DNA of 25,921 nt from Methanosarcinales archaeon (lineage in GTDB: Archaea; Halobacteriota; Syntropharchaeia; Alkanophagales; Methanospirareceae): assembly GCA_025464585.1 (NCBI GenBank), contig JAODGL010000109.1:1367-27287 (forward strand), written 5' to 3'. This document shows, one piece after another, positions 14,569 through 22,314 of this stretch. Both the position numbers and the translations under genes were made by a program. The notes under the pieces are model-generated. The model worked only from the letters and a program-made list of their open reading frames with translations. It was not told the origin of the DNA and searched no databases. Each line of letters begins with the position of its first letter. Positions within the stretch are counted from its first letter, which is position 1.

Positions 14569-16905
14569 TCACCCTTCATATTCCTTACTCAACACCTCTT
14601 TTATATGCTCCGCTGTTTTCTCACCCACATGTTCAACCTCCATCAGCTCCTCTTTTGAGGCTGTTAAAATACGTTCTATCGTCTTAAATCGCCTTAACAG
14701 ATTCCTTGCCGTCACGATACCGATGTTAGACAATGCAGAGATGAGATATTCCTGCTGCTCCGTCAGCGAAGCCGAAGGCTTCTTACCATGTGGATTCACC
14801 TCCGTGGGGTTCGGCATTTGCTCCCGCTTTGCAATCACGTAGATCAGCGATGCCGTGTCTGCTTCGTCCCGCGTTTGTATGATAGGAACGGAGAGATCCA
14901 CGGCTATGGTAGCCATTACTGCCCTTACCACGTTTGGATGCACATTCCTCTGCCCATAAATCGAATCACCCTCGATGACGAGCAAAGGCTTCTCATACTC
15001 GTTCTTCATTCGATGAATCTGCTCGAGCAAATTCCTGCGTTTGTTTACCAGCGAATCCAAAAAATCTACTGCACTTTTCCGCTCTATGCAAACTCTATCT
15101 GAGACTATGTAGTCTCCAATCCCCAAATTACGCAATTTCAGGTTCACACCAGCTTTCTGCAGAAATCTTGCTACTCCTGACCTCGTCTCTCTTTGGTCCA
15201 CAAAGATGGTTAATTCAACCTCGTTCTCAAAGTCGGTTATCCTCCTTTGCTCCTCTTTTTCCTTTCGTTCCGCCGTCGCAGCCACCGCCAACCCTTGCTT
15301 TGGCTCTTCTCCTCCTCCTTCTTCTTCTCCGTTCATCTCCATTGTTCGCATCTCGCTTATCCTCCGCCGCATCTCTCGCTCCTTGCTCCTGCTGAGCCAG
15401 TAATAGGCTTCATCCCTCGTTCCCTTTGCAATAAGCACGATTACCTTTCCTACTTTTTTCCTCGCAGTCCTTCCTTTCCTTTGTATGCTTCTTATCGCGG
15501 AAGGAATGGGTTCATAGAAGAGCACAAGGTCCGTTGCAGGAATATCAAGCCCTTCTTCAGCCACCGAAGTAGCGATAAGAACGTTGAAAACACCTTCTTT
15601 AAACTTATTTATTATCTCTACCTGCTCTTTCTGCTTCAAGCCCTTATCTTCCGCCTTTGACGCTTGCCCGATGAACTTAACAGCCTTTATCCCCTCTTTT
15701 TCTGTATTCAAGTCACGCAAAGCCGAGATTATCATCTCCGCAGTATCTCGATAGTTGGTGAACACAATTATTCTCGTGTCCGGATTAACTCGGATCTCCT
15801 CTCGCAGTATCTCTACCAGTGCGTTCAGCTTTGGATGCTCTCCTTCGTATGATGCAACCGCGAACATTGCTTCCACAAATTTATTATCCTTCAACAGCCT
15901 CTTTACCGCTTTGCTTCCTCCTTTTGATTGTGCTTCCGTCCTCAGCCTGTCAAAATATCGCCGCAATGCGAAAATGCCCTGTGTCTCTATCAACTCAATC
16001 GCATGCTTTATCTTCATTACCTCTGCTTGCAAAGATAACGCCTTGTAGTAGTCCGCATGCTTCTGTTTCGCCAGTTGCGCTTCTATTAGCATTCTTAACT
16101 TCAAAAGTTCCGTTTTTGATATCTCCCTGCCTCTTTTATTTCTTATAAATCCCAGCTTCTGCAATTCGTTTATTCTTTCTTCTAATACCTCGTCTAATAC
16201 TCGCTTCTGTTTCTTTATCTCTACGGGAACGTCTATGCCACGCCATTCAAAGCCTTTTTTGAATACATAGGGTGCTACATCGTGGTCATATTCAGTCCTG
16301 CTTTCAACCCTTTTTACGTCCAAAGAAGCGCATATCTCCTTTATCTTCGCCTTATCACTGCCTGGAGAAGCGGTCATACCCAATACCCGCGGCTCTTTCG
16401 CCTGCTCCACATACTTTTCCGCAATGTAAACATACGAGTAGTTCCCTACTGCACGGTGACATTCATCGAATATCAGCAGAGCAACATTGGTGAGGTCAAT
16501 TCTGTTACTCAACAAATCATTCTCGATTATTTGAGGCGTGGACACGATTATCTTTGCCGCATTCCATAGCTTCTCACGCCTATCTGCCAATACCGTGCCT
16601 GTGAAAGTTTGTATAAGAGAAGTATCGAGTGTCAGCACTTCTTTTAAAAACGCCGAGTGCTGCTCGACCAGGGGTCTGGTAGGAGCCAAAAAAAGAATCT
16701 TTCCCTTCGACAGCCGCTCAAGTATAACCAAAAGAGCTACGGTTGTCTTACCCAAGCCAGTAGGTAATACAACCATCAAAGATTCCCGCTTCGCCTCTTC
16801 GGCTATGGATATTTGATATTTCCTTCTCTCTACCAATCCTTCCTTCAGGAGTGGGTGCGATATGAATTTTGATGCATGGATACTCGTGTTGGTGGACATG
16901 TGCAT
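14569..16905 (-). CDS. hef: Hef-type helicase/nuclease
   Basis: A 778-aa archaeal Hef protein, the FANCM/XPF-like enzyme that processes stalled forks and branched DNA. The N-terminal superfamily 2 helicase has Walker A LPTGLGKTT, DECH box LIFDECHRA, motif III TASPGS and motif VI IQRKGRTARKK. An acidic, Gly/Glu-rich linker (EEEGGGEEPKQ) separates it from the XPF nuclease domain starting near residue 560, with GDYIVSDRVCIERKSAVDF carrying the catalytic ERK-x3-D. Two helix-hairpin-helix motifs close the protein (SNIGIVTARNLLRRF, VEHVGEKTAEHI). All motifs are intact. The open frame extends 15 codons further to 16950, but that stretch is hydrophobic, rich in TATA-like sequence and untypical of Hef; the ATG at 16905 (or 16899) is the likelier start. 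Confidence 0.95.
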   Translation of the reverse strand: MHMSTNTSIHASKFISHPLLKEGLVERRKYQISIAEEAKRESLMVVLPTGLGKTTVALLVILERLSKGKILFLAPTRPLVEQHSAFLKEVLTLDTSLIQTFTGTVLADRREKLWNAAKIIVSTPQIIENDLLSNRIDLTNVALLIFDECHRAVGNYSYVYIAEKYVEQAKEPRVLGMTASPGSDKAKIKEICASLDVKRVESRTEYDHDVAPYVFKKGFEWRGIDVPVEIKKQKRVLDEVLEERINELQKLGFIRNKRGREISKTELLKLRMLIEAQLAKQKHADYYKALSLQAEVMKIKHAIELIETQGIFALRRYFDRLRTEAQSKGGSKAVKRLLKDNKFVEAMFAVASYEGEHPKLNALVEILREEIRVNPDTRIIVFTNYRDTAEMIISALRDLNTEKEGIKAVKFIGQASKAEDKGLKQKEQVEIINKFKEGVFNVLIATSVAEEGLDIPATDLVLFYEPIPSAIRSIQRKGRTARKKVGKVIVLIAKGTRDEAYYWLSRSKEREMRRRISEMRTMEMNGEEEGGGEEPKQGLAVAATAERKEKEEQRRITDFENEVELTIFVDQRETRSGVARFLQKAGVNLKLRNLGIGDYIVSDRVCIERKSAVDFLDSLVNKRRNLLEQIHRMKNEYEKPLLVIEGDSIYGQRNVHPNVVRAVMATIAVDLSVPIIQTRDEADTASLIYVIAKREQMPNPTEVNPHGKKPSASLTEQQEYLISALSNIGIVTARNLLRRFKTIERILTASKEELMEVEHVGEKTAEHIKEVLSKEYEG

Positions 16906-16978
16906 GCAAGTAAGTATATAAAGAGATAAATAAATAATGGTTACTTCCATATTTCTTTCATATTATCAAACAAGAAAA

Positions 16979-16988
16979 TATATAAAAA
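16979..16988 (+). promoter_or_regulatory. TATA-like box for the MNT/HEPN cluster
   Basis: TATATAAAAA, 36 nt before the GTG of the 36-aa ORF, with a GGAGAGG ribosome-binding-type sequence at 17011-17017. The hef gene starts on the other strand about 75 nt away, so this gap holds two divergent promoters. Confidence 0.5.
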
Positions 16989-17023
16989 CTTGAATAAAAT
17001 GAGCGCATGAGGAGAGGTTGAAA

Positions 17024-17134
17024 GTGATAAAAGATGTTGCGGAGAGGGTTAAAACCGATAGAGCAATTATAGGGCAAATAGAGAATATAAAAGGTCATGA
17101 GTGGGTGAGGGTCATTGAAGCAGAAATAAAATGA
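17024..17134 (+). CDS. Possible 36-aa leader ORF or remnant of a PIN-type gene
   Basis: GTG at 17024 preceded by GGAGAGG (6-nt gap), stop TGA at 17132-17134 overlapping the ATG of the MNT gene as ATGA. The peptide (VIKDVAERVKTD...GHEWVRVIEAEIK) is charged and helical. Its style resembles part of PIN-domain proteins of the DUF3368 kind, so it may be a truncated toxin gene, or a real small third component translated together with MNT. Similarity is too short to decide. Confidence 0.4.
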   Translation: MIKDVAERVKTDRAIIGQIENIKGHEWVRVIEAEIK

Positions 17135-17457
17135 ACACAGAAACTGAAGTCATAGCAAAACTGAAAAGTATACTGAAAGAAACCGGCGTTGAGTATTCCA
17201 ATATCCTATTATTTGGAAGTAGAGCAAGAGAGGATTTTGAAGAAGAAAGTGACTGGGATTTTCTGATAATTGTAAAGAAGAATTTAGACCTAAAAGAGAA
17301 GAAGAAACTCTGGCATAAAATTTACAGGCGATTTCATGATTATTTACCTTTTATTTCCGTGGATATAATTTTAAAAGATGAGCAATCGTTTGAAAACGAG
17401 AAGAAAGTGGCAAACACGATTTCTAACGAGGTATATCTGGGAGGTATCAAAGTATGA
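17131..17457 (+). CDS. MNT-type minimal nucleotidyltransferase, probable antitoxin
   Basis: A 108-aa minimal nucleotidyltransferase. The catalytic signature GS-x10-D-x-D is complete (G29, S30, D41, D43), with the third acidic residue likely D78 in FISVDIIL. Proteins of this family are paired with HEPN ribonuclease toxins; studied MntA antitoxins inactivate the toxin by adding AMP groups. The stop overlaps the start of the HEPN gene (ATGA), with GGGAGGT ahead of the second start, which guarantees coupled synthesis. The start ATG in turn overlaps the stop of a 36-aa ORF. Residues for activity are intact, so the pair is probably functional. Location between hef and dacZ, next to a region of gene remnants, fits an accessory module. 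Confidence 0.88.
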   Translation: MNTETEVIAKLKSILKETGVEYSNILLFGSRAREDFEEESDWDFLIIVKKNLDLKEKKKLWHKIYRRFHDYLPFISVDIILKDEQSFENEKKVANTISNEVYLGGIKV

Positions 17458-17870
17458 AAGAGGAAATAGTTTTGAGATGGCTCAAGAAAGCGGAACATGA
17501 CTTAAAAACCGCTAAATATCTATTAACACTTGACGATGCGCCAACGGATGTGTTTGCTTTCCACGGTCAGCAAGCGGTTGAAAAGTACTTTAAAGCGTAT
17601 TTAACACTGGTTGATGTGCGTGTAAAGAAAACGCACGACCTGGAAACTATTTTAGCCCGCTGTATAGAGAAAGATAGGCAGTTTGAAAGATTGGATAAGG
17701 ATGGAATATCTAAACTTACTTTTTACGCTGTTGAAATAAGATATCCCGAAGAGTGTATTGAACTCAGCATTGATGAGGCAAGGGAGCTTTATGAAACCGC
17801 AAAAGAGGTAAAAGAGTTTGTAGTGGAGAGGTTAAGAGGAAAAGGATTGAGATGGCAAAATGACTTGTAA
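17454..17870 (+). CDS. HEPN-domain protein, probable ribonuclease toxin
   Basis: A 138-aa all-helical HEPN protein (PF05168-like pattern): WLKKAEHDLKTAKYLL, FHGQQAVEKYFKAYL, then the R-x4-H motif R56-VKKT-H61. In HEPN ribonucleases the Arg and His form the catalytic centre at the dimer interface. The tyrosine two residues after the His (R-x4-H-x-Y), which is AMPylated by MntA in the studied HepT toxins, is replaced by Leu (HDL), so control may work by another residue or by direct binding. The gene overlaps the MNT gene by 4 nt and is followed by an inverted repeat (17879-17895). It is likely a type VII-like toxin-antitoxin pair, although some PF05168 proteins are not toxic. Confidence 0.87.
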   Translation: MKEEIVLRWLKKAEHDLKTAKYLLTLDDAPTDVFAFHGQQAVEKYFKAYLTLVDVRVKKTHDLETILARCIEKDRQFERLDKDGISKLTFYAVEIRYPEECIELSIDEARELYETAKEVKEFVVERLRGKGLRWQNDL

Positions 17871-17878
17871 CGTTTACG

Positions 17879-17895
17879 AACTCTACTTTAGAGTT
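17879..17895 (+). terminator. Hairpin after the HEPN gene
   Basis: AACTCTA-CTT-TAGAGTT is a perfect 7-bp stem 9 nt after the HEPN stop. The following 130 nt up to the dacZ stop hold no gene I can support. Confidence 0.45.
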
Positions 17896-18028
17896 GGAAA
17901 AGGGTCTCTTATTCAATTCGTCTCGCTAACTCCATCTTTGTGAAGCAAGAATAACACAAACAGGTCTTTTTGCTGAGATTTTGAATTATGAGGCAGTCTC
18001 TTTATTGCGGGACAGGGAGGAGAGGGCT

Positions 18029-18613
18029 TTAATTTTTCTTCACAATCATCGACAAATTAAGGTCTTTCTCCACTATCTTCTCATATTTGCCTTTTATATG
18101 CGGCTTTAGCTTCTCCAAATCCCATCTCCCTGATATTATCTCCCCCACCAACTCACCATCGTCAAATACCCTCACCACTTCATCATTGTCTGATACCACT
18201 ACTGCGACTGCGTCTGTTTCCTTGGAGATGGAAGCGGCAGCCATGTGCCTGCTACCAAAACCCATTGGGAGGTCTATATTCCGGGCACTTGCTTCGATAT
18301 GCCTTGCTGCCGACAGAACGTATCCATCGCCACTAACGACAAAAGCGCCATCCAGCTTTGCAAGCTCCTTTATCGTACCCTGAATATTCGCATCCCTTAT
18401 GTCCTTTACCTCCTTTGGATAGGGAGCAAGAGGGTCTAAAATTAAAGGCTTTGATTTCTCTAATACTTTATCTTCATCGCCCACGACAAACAGCGTGCCT
18501 TTTCTCGTCTTGCTTCTACCCTGCCTTGCTATCCCCTCTGCTATCTCTATCACCGTCTCTAACACCTCTGGATTACATTTCCTCTTTACCCTACTACAAA
18601 TTATCTCCGCCAT
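18029..18613 (-). CDS. dacZ: Diadenylate cyclase, DacZ type
   Basis: A 194-aa protein with a DAC domain, which makes the second messenger cyclic di-AMP from two ATP. The catalytic DGA motif is at residues 88-90 (LDGAFVVSGDGYVLSAARHI), and the second motif is GSRHMAAASIS (residues 120-130), where many bacterial enzymes have RHRAA. The preceding part (SRVKRKCNPEVLETVIEIA) is the helical N-terminal region seen in archaeal DacZ proteins. In archaea c-di-AMP is linked to osmotic balance and potassium transport. There is no membrane segment, unlike bacterial CdaA. The gene is divergent from pok; a dyad GATAAT-T-ATTATC (18632-18644) lies 19 nt before its ATG. Confidence 0.9.
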   Translation of the reverse strand: MAEIICSRVKRKCNPEVLETVIEIAEGIARQGRSKTRKGTLFVVGDEDKVLEKSKPLILDPLAPYPKEVKDIRDANIQGTIKELAKLDGAFVVSGDGYVLSAARHIEASARNIDLPMGFGSRHMAAASISKETDAVAVVVSDNDEVVRVFDDGELVGEIISGRWDLEKLKPHIKGKYEKIVEKDLNLSMIVKKN

Positions 18614-18631
18614 TTCTATTTCTACTCCACT

Positions 18632-18644
18632 GATAATTATTATC
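18632..18644. promoter_or_regulatory. AT-rich dyad upstream of dacZ
   Basis: GATAAT-T-ATTATC is a perfect 6-bp inverted repeat between the divergent dacZ and pok genes. It overlaps the only TATA-like sequence in position for dacZ, so it may be a promoter element, an operator, or both. Confidence 0.35.
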
Positions 18645-18654
18645 GCCCTCTAAC

Positions 18655-18663
18655 TTTATAAAA
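18655..18663 (+). promoter_or_regulatory. TATA-like box for pok
   Basis: TTTATAAAA, centred about 19 nt before the ATG at 18678, with GGGAGA just before the start. Very short leader expected. Confidence 0.45.
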
Positions 18664-18677
18664 AAAAGGGAGAAAAA

Positions 18678-19556
18678 ATGGAGAATACAAGGAAGATAAA
18701 AACATTTTCCCCCTCGCATATAACTGGCTTCTTTGAAATCTGCGATAATAAAAATCCTTTGTATAAGGGCTCGGTAGGAGGTGGCATTGTATTAGAAGCG
18801 GGTTGTGTGACTGAAGTTTCTCTCAGTGAAGACCTTTCCCATAAGGAGACAAAGATAGAAATAAATGGCGTGGAGGCAGAGGCAAATACCTCTAAATATG
18901 TGGTTGAGAGTTTAGCAGGGAAGTACAAGATCGGGATTATAGTATCAACGGTTTTTGATGTGCCAGTAGGTGCAGGGTTTGGTGCAAGTGGTGCTGGTGC
19001 GCTCAGCACTGCTATTGCGTTAAACGCACTTTTATCGCTTGACATGACATCAAACGAGGTAGCGCAAATTGCTCATCTCGCAGAAGTGGAAAACAATACT
19101 GGCCTGGGGGATGTAATTGCTGAGACCTGCGGCGGTGTGGTGATAAGAAAGAAGCCGGGTCCACCAGGAATAGGCATAATTGATAGGATACCGCATAGGA
19201 GAGAGAAAATAAGCTACGTGGTGTTTAGAGAGAGACCCACAAAAGCCGTTTTGATGGATGATTCAATGAAGAGAGGGATAAACGAAGCGGGTAGGGAAGC
19301 AATGAAAGAGCTGATAAGGAAGCCGAATTTAGATAATTTCATGCTCGTCTCAAGGAAATTTTCGCTGCACAGTGAAGTAATAAGTGATAAATGCAGGGAT
19401 GCGATAGAGGCAGTGGAAGCAGAAGGGAAGGTTGCCAGTGCAGCAATGATAGGTGATACGGTCTTTGTTATTGGCGAGAGTGAAGCGTTGAAGGAGTTTG
19501 GAGAAGTAAAAGGAAGCAGAATAACGGATGTGGGTGCAAGGGTCGTTTTATCTTGA
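18678..19556 (+). CDS. pok: Archaeal pantoate kinase
   Basis: A 292-aa GHMP-superfamily kinase of the archaeal PoK type. In the archaeal coenzyme A pathway PoK phosphorylates pantoate, and the product is joined to beta-alanine by phosphopantothenate synthetase; this replaces bacterial PanC and PanK. Sequence support: the N-terminal FSPSHITGFFEI followed by the KGSVGGGIVLEAG strand, the ATP-binding GHMP motif PVGAGFGASGAGALSTAIAL (residues 96-115), and ETCGGVVIRKKPGPPG. Length is normal for the family. The phosphopantothenate synthetase gene is not in the window. The 3' end overlaps the end of the convergent ychF gene by 9 nt, so transcripts of both genes will run into each other. Confidence 0.9.
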   Translation: MENTRKIKTFSPSHITGFFEICDNKNPLYKGSVGGGIVLEAGCVTEVSLSEDLSHKETKIEINGVEAEANTSKYVVESLAGKYKIGIIVSTVFDVPVGAGFGASGAGALSTAIALNALLSLDMTSNEVAQIAHLAEVENNTGLGDVIAETCGGVVIRKKPGPPGIGIIDRIPHRREKISYVVFRERPTKAVLMDDSMKRGINEAGREAMKELIRKPNLDNFMLVSRKFSLHSEVISDKCRDAIEAVEAEGKVASAAMIGDTVFVIGESEALKEFGEVKGSRITDVGARVVLS

Positions 19557-20762
19557 GTGATATACCACCTTTATTATATCATTATTTCTCAATGCGTATT
19601 TCTCCCCCAGCCTTCGCTTTGTTCTTGCATCTATCGCATAAAGAAAGCCTTTACCAATATCAGAATGGATGGAAAAAGCCATATCCCTAGCTGTGCTACC
19701 AGTCTTCAAAAGAAAGGCATCTGGTAGTATTCTTCCCGTGGCGTCACTGAACTTATGCTCATCCTCTACTGGATACGCAACCACGTAGTCCAGCAAATCG
19801 AATACCACACGATTTATTATTGCTTGTACCCCGGTTCCCGTGCTGCGATAGTCTTGAATTAATTCCCGTAACCTTTCCAGCCCTCTTCTTTGTTTTTCCG
19901 TGACTTCATGAGAAATTACAAAATCCGTATCCCCCGGCAGGTATTTTATGAATTTGTTCTTTGCCGCGGTTCTCAAAGCAAGTTCTGCTTCTGCGGAACA
20001 AGGGATTACCACTTCGCCCTTATCTTCAAGCTCCTTCAACTTTCTTATATTCCCTTCCGGTGCTATATCAGCTTTATTTGCAGCGATAATCATTTTCTTA
20101 CTCCTTTTTATCAGGTGCGAAGCTAAATCTTTCATCTCATCCTCGTTCCATGACTTCATGTTGGGTTTATCCGCGACGAGAGAATCCGATATAGCGGCTT
20201 TTACTTGTTCTTCGGTTACACCAACGCCAGCTAATTGTTCGGAAAGCAATTTCGCAATCTTCGTACCTTCTAATTCCGCTTTCCTCTCCAGCTTCCTTCT
20301 GTTTCTACTTAATATTCCACGCACCCACTCATTCAGCTCCGCCTGGAAAAAGAGAACGTCTTCGAGAGGGTCATGACTCCCAATCCCTACTACATTTCCA
20401 TCGGCATCTGTTCCGCCTGATGCATCGAGAACATGTATTATCGCCTCCGCCTGCCTGAGTTCATCCAAGAATTCGTTTCCCAATCCCCTTCCTTCATGCG
20501 CACCCCTGACCAGTCCCGCAACGTCCATGAGCTCCACGGGCACGAAGCGAACGCCATTTATGCAATTTCCACACTCTCTACCTATCGCCTGCTGAATCTC
20601 CTTCTCTTTACAAGGACATGTTACTCTTACGTATGCTATCCCGACATTTGGCGAGATAGTGGTGAACGGATAAGAAGCTATTTCCACATCTGCGAGTGTA
20701 GAAGCCTTAAAAAAGGTGGATTTACCTGAATTCGGCTTCCCTGCAATCGCTATTGTTATCAT
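19548..20762 (-). CDS. ychF: YchF/Obg-family GTPase with TGS domain, archaeal type
   Basis: A 404-aa P-loop GTPase/ATPase. G1 is AGKPNSGKSTFF near the start, G3 is DVAGLVRGAHEGRGLGNEF, and G4 is probably NKAD in AANKADIAP. A cysteine-containing insertion (CPCKEKEIQQAIGRECGNC) is typical of the archaeal subgroup, and the C-terminal TGS domain is at the end (ATGRILPDAFLLKTGSTARDMAF, then NDIIKVV). Bacterial YchF/human OLA1 bind ribosomes and prefer ATP; the archaeal role is likely translation-linked. I start at the ATG 20762, where the family usually begins (MITIAIAGKP); a GTG at 20783 overlaps the upstream stop as GTGA and remains possible. It is probably translationally coupled to UPF0147. 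Confidence 0.93.
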   Translation of the reverse strand: MITIAIAGKPNSGKSTFFKASTLADVEIASYPFTTISPNVGIAYVRVTCPCKEKEIQQAIGRECGNCINGVRFVPVELMDVAGLVRGAHEGRGLGNEFLDELRQAEAIIHVLDASGGTDADGNVVGIGSHDPLEDVLFFQAELNEWVRGILSRNRRKLERKAELEGTKIAKLLSEQLAGVGVTEEQVKAAISDSLVADKPNMKSWNEDEMKDLASHLIKRSKKMIIAANKADIAPEGNIRKLKELEDKGEVVIPCSAEAELALRTAAKNKFIKYLPGDTDFVISHEVTEKQRRGLERLRELIQDYRSTGTGVQAIINRVVFDLLDYVVAYPVEDEHKFSDATGRILPDAFLLKTGSTARDMAFSIHSDIGKGFLYAIDARTKRRLGEKYALRNNDIIKVVYHSR

Positions 20763-20779
20763 GTCTCTTAAAATATAAT

Positions 20780-21052
20780 TCACTCTTCAACGGAAACGGT
20801 TTCTAACTGACTCACTATACTCCATACCAACGTCCTTGTATGAGCGGGAATGTTAGGGTTGTTGGTCAGTTCTTCCAATTCGGAGACAGCCGCTGCTGCC
20901 CTCACTGCCAGTGACTCATTGCAGTCCAGCAGCTTATTCTTTATTTCGCTCGCCGATCTTCTTATGTTTCTCGGAATCGTAATATCTTGTAGCATATTTT
21001 CAAGCATCTCTGTGCATTTTTTTACGATTTCTTCTCTCTCCGCTCTATCCAT
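20780..21052 (-). CDS. UPF0147 family protein
   Basis: A 90-aa helical protein of UPF0147, a small archaeal family of unknown function. The match is clear in IPRNIRRSASEIKNKLL, the SLAVRAAAAVSELEELTNNP stretch, and IPAHTRTLVWSIVSQLE near the C-terminus. Length is normal. Its ATG shares one base with the stop of the iscB reading frame (TGATG), and its own stop overlaps a GTG start of ychF (GTGA). Such tight packing with ychF suggests a role near translation, but this is inference. Its native promoter seems to have been displaced by the IscB element. Confidence 0.88.
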   Translation of the reverse strand: MDRAEREEIVKKCTEMLENMLQDITIPRNIRRSASEIKNKLLDCNESLAVRAAAAVSELEELTNNPNIPAHTRTLVWSIVSQLETVSVEE

Positions 21053-22314
21053 CAGAATTGTGCAAGGGGACTCCGGGTTTCAACCCGGAGAGGAATTGCA
21101 CTTCTCACCTCCTGCATCATCCCTCTTGACCTCTCTATTAATCTTAGTTTCTTATAATTAACATCTCTGCCAATTTTATTCCCTTCTATATCCCTTAGAT
21201 CGAAGTAGCCACGTGTTCTCAATCCGAATATGAAGCATTTTGTCTTCCCATACATCACTTTATCAAACCTTCTGAAGCCTTTTACTTCTTTTATCGTGTT
21301 CCTTTTCCTCATTCCTCCTCTCAACTGGTTCGCTTTAAATAAACTGCGGTTCTGTCTCCTTACCTGCTTCGATTTGTAGATATACCCGCATCTCTTCTGT
21401 GTATTGCCTCCTGCGATGACAAATGCATCGTTTACATGTGATTTCTCTAATCCGAGTTTTCTTCGCTCGTATTTCGTTTCACTGCCGTAAGTCCAGTCGC
21501 AGTTAAAAAGGTTCACCAGCTTCCACCTGATCGCATTCATAAACGTTGTTGCCTTTAACGGCTCTTTAGCCTGTTTTTGCACCTTTTGATAGCCGAATTC
21601 CTCTGCTGTCTTATCTCCTTTCTTCTGATTGCACTCGTGACAGCTAATGCAGAGGTTGCTTATACGATCCGTACCACCTCGTGATTTCGGTATGATGTGG
21701 TCTATCTCTAATGGTACATTTGTCCTGCCGCAGTAAGCGCATTTTCTATGCCACTTCTCAAGTAAGTATTCTCTTACCTCATAGCCCTGCAGCTCGCCTT
21801 GCTGGTATTCCACTCCATTAATCTCCGGATTCTGCATTTTCTGCTGGTCAAAACTCGCTACTTCTACTACCACTTTCGTTATCGGTAATATTCGCTTTAA
21901 TCGTTCGACAAGTTTGATATGGCTATCAAACTTATGCTGAAGGCTCGGTGCTAACCAACCGTCTTTTCTCTTTCGGTTATCGAATCGTGGTCTTCTATAC
22001 CACTTCCTGCTTCTTCTATCTCTACGATACGCTCTCCTCTTTTCCAATAGCCTGCTTATGTCGTTTCGCAGTTCCAGCTCACCTGCTATCAATTCTTTAT
22101 CTGCTGTTATCGTGCTGTATCCGATTCTGGCATAGCCCGCGTCTATACCCAAACTTATATCCTGCTTATTTTCCCCCGTCGGATATAGTAGCTGGATAAC
22201 AAACGGTGTTCTGCTTACTACTTTCGCTTTGCCTTGTTCTAACAATTTTCGTGCCTTTCGTGCCGTGGTAGGCATTAACGGCTCACCACGCATGTTCAAG
22301 ACAGGGACTCTCAA
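21052..22314 (-). CDS. iscB: IscB RNA-guided nuclease
   Basis: A 420-aa IscB, the transposon-encoded ancestor of Cas9, which cuts DNA with a guide RNA (omega RNA) transcribed from just upstream. Domains in order: PLMP motif (GEPLMP), RuvC-I LGIDAGYARIG (D58), Arg-rich bridge helix (RRAYRRDRRSRKWYRRPRF), RuvC-II VVVEVASFD (E151), HNH with CAYC...IDHIIPKSRGG...CISC (H206), and RuvC-III HVNDAFVIAG (H293, D296). All catalytic residues are present, so it is probably active. I start at the TTG 22314: a GGAGG lies 7 nt upstream and the product begins LRVPVLNMRGEPLMP, the usual IscB N-terminus. The open frame runs 58 codons further to an ATG at 22488, but that part looks like structured RNA. No TnpA-type transposase is nearby. 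Confidence 0.93.
   Translation of the reverse strand: MRVPVLNMRGEPLMPTTARKARKLLEQGKAKVVSRTPFVIQLLYPTGENKQDISLGIDAGYARIGYSTITADKELIAGELELRNDISRLLEKRRAYRRDRRSRKWYRRPRFDNRKRKDGWLAPSLQHKFDSHIKLVERLKRILPITKVVVEVASFDQQKMQNPEINGVEYQQGELQGYEVREYLLEKWHRKCAYCGRTNVPLEIDHIIPKSRGGTDRISNLCISCHECNQKKGDKTAEEFGYQKVQKQAKEPLKATTFMNAIRWKLVNLFNCDWTYGSETKYERRKLGLEKSHVNDAFVIAGGNTQKRCGYIYKSKQVRRQNRSLFKANQLRGGMRKRNTIKEVKGFRRFDKVMYGKTKCFIFGLRTRGYFDLRDIEGNKIGRDVNYKKLRLIERSRGMMQEVRSAIPLRVETRSPLAQF
21061..21100 (-). repeat. Strong hairpin at the 3' end of the IscB element
   Basis: CTCCGGGTT (21071-21079) pairs perfectly with AACCCGGAG (21082-21090) with a 2-nt loop, and TGCAA (21061-21065) with TTGCA (21096-21100) forms an outer stem. 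It lies in the last codons of iscB. It may mark the right end of the mobile element or end its transcript; as the reading frame continues into UPF0147, a role in element mobility is at least as likely. Confidence 0.55.

Noticed and set aside
15168..15660. Long plus-strand frames opposite hef with Leu/Ser-rich products
   Set aside because: They are the complement of the charged linker and helicase codons of hef, with low-complexity translations and no start signals.
16906..16950. Hydrophobic N-terminus of Hef as a signal or membrane segment
   Set aside because: Hef is a cytoplasmic DNA repair enzyme; the 15 codons consist of TATA-rich promoter sequence, and later ATGs match the family start.
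17896..18028. Minus-strand coding-like stretch (LFVLFLLHKDG) between the HEPN gene and dacZ
   Set aside because: Under 30 codons, no start codon or family match; insufficient for a gene or pseudogene call.
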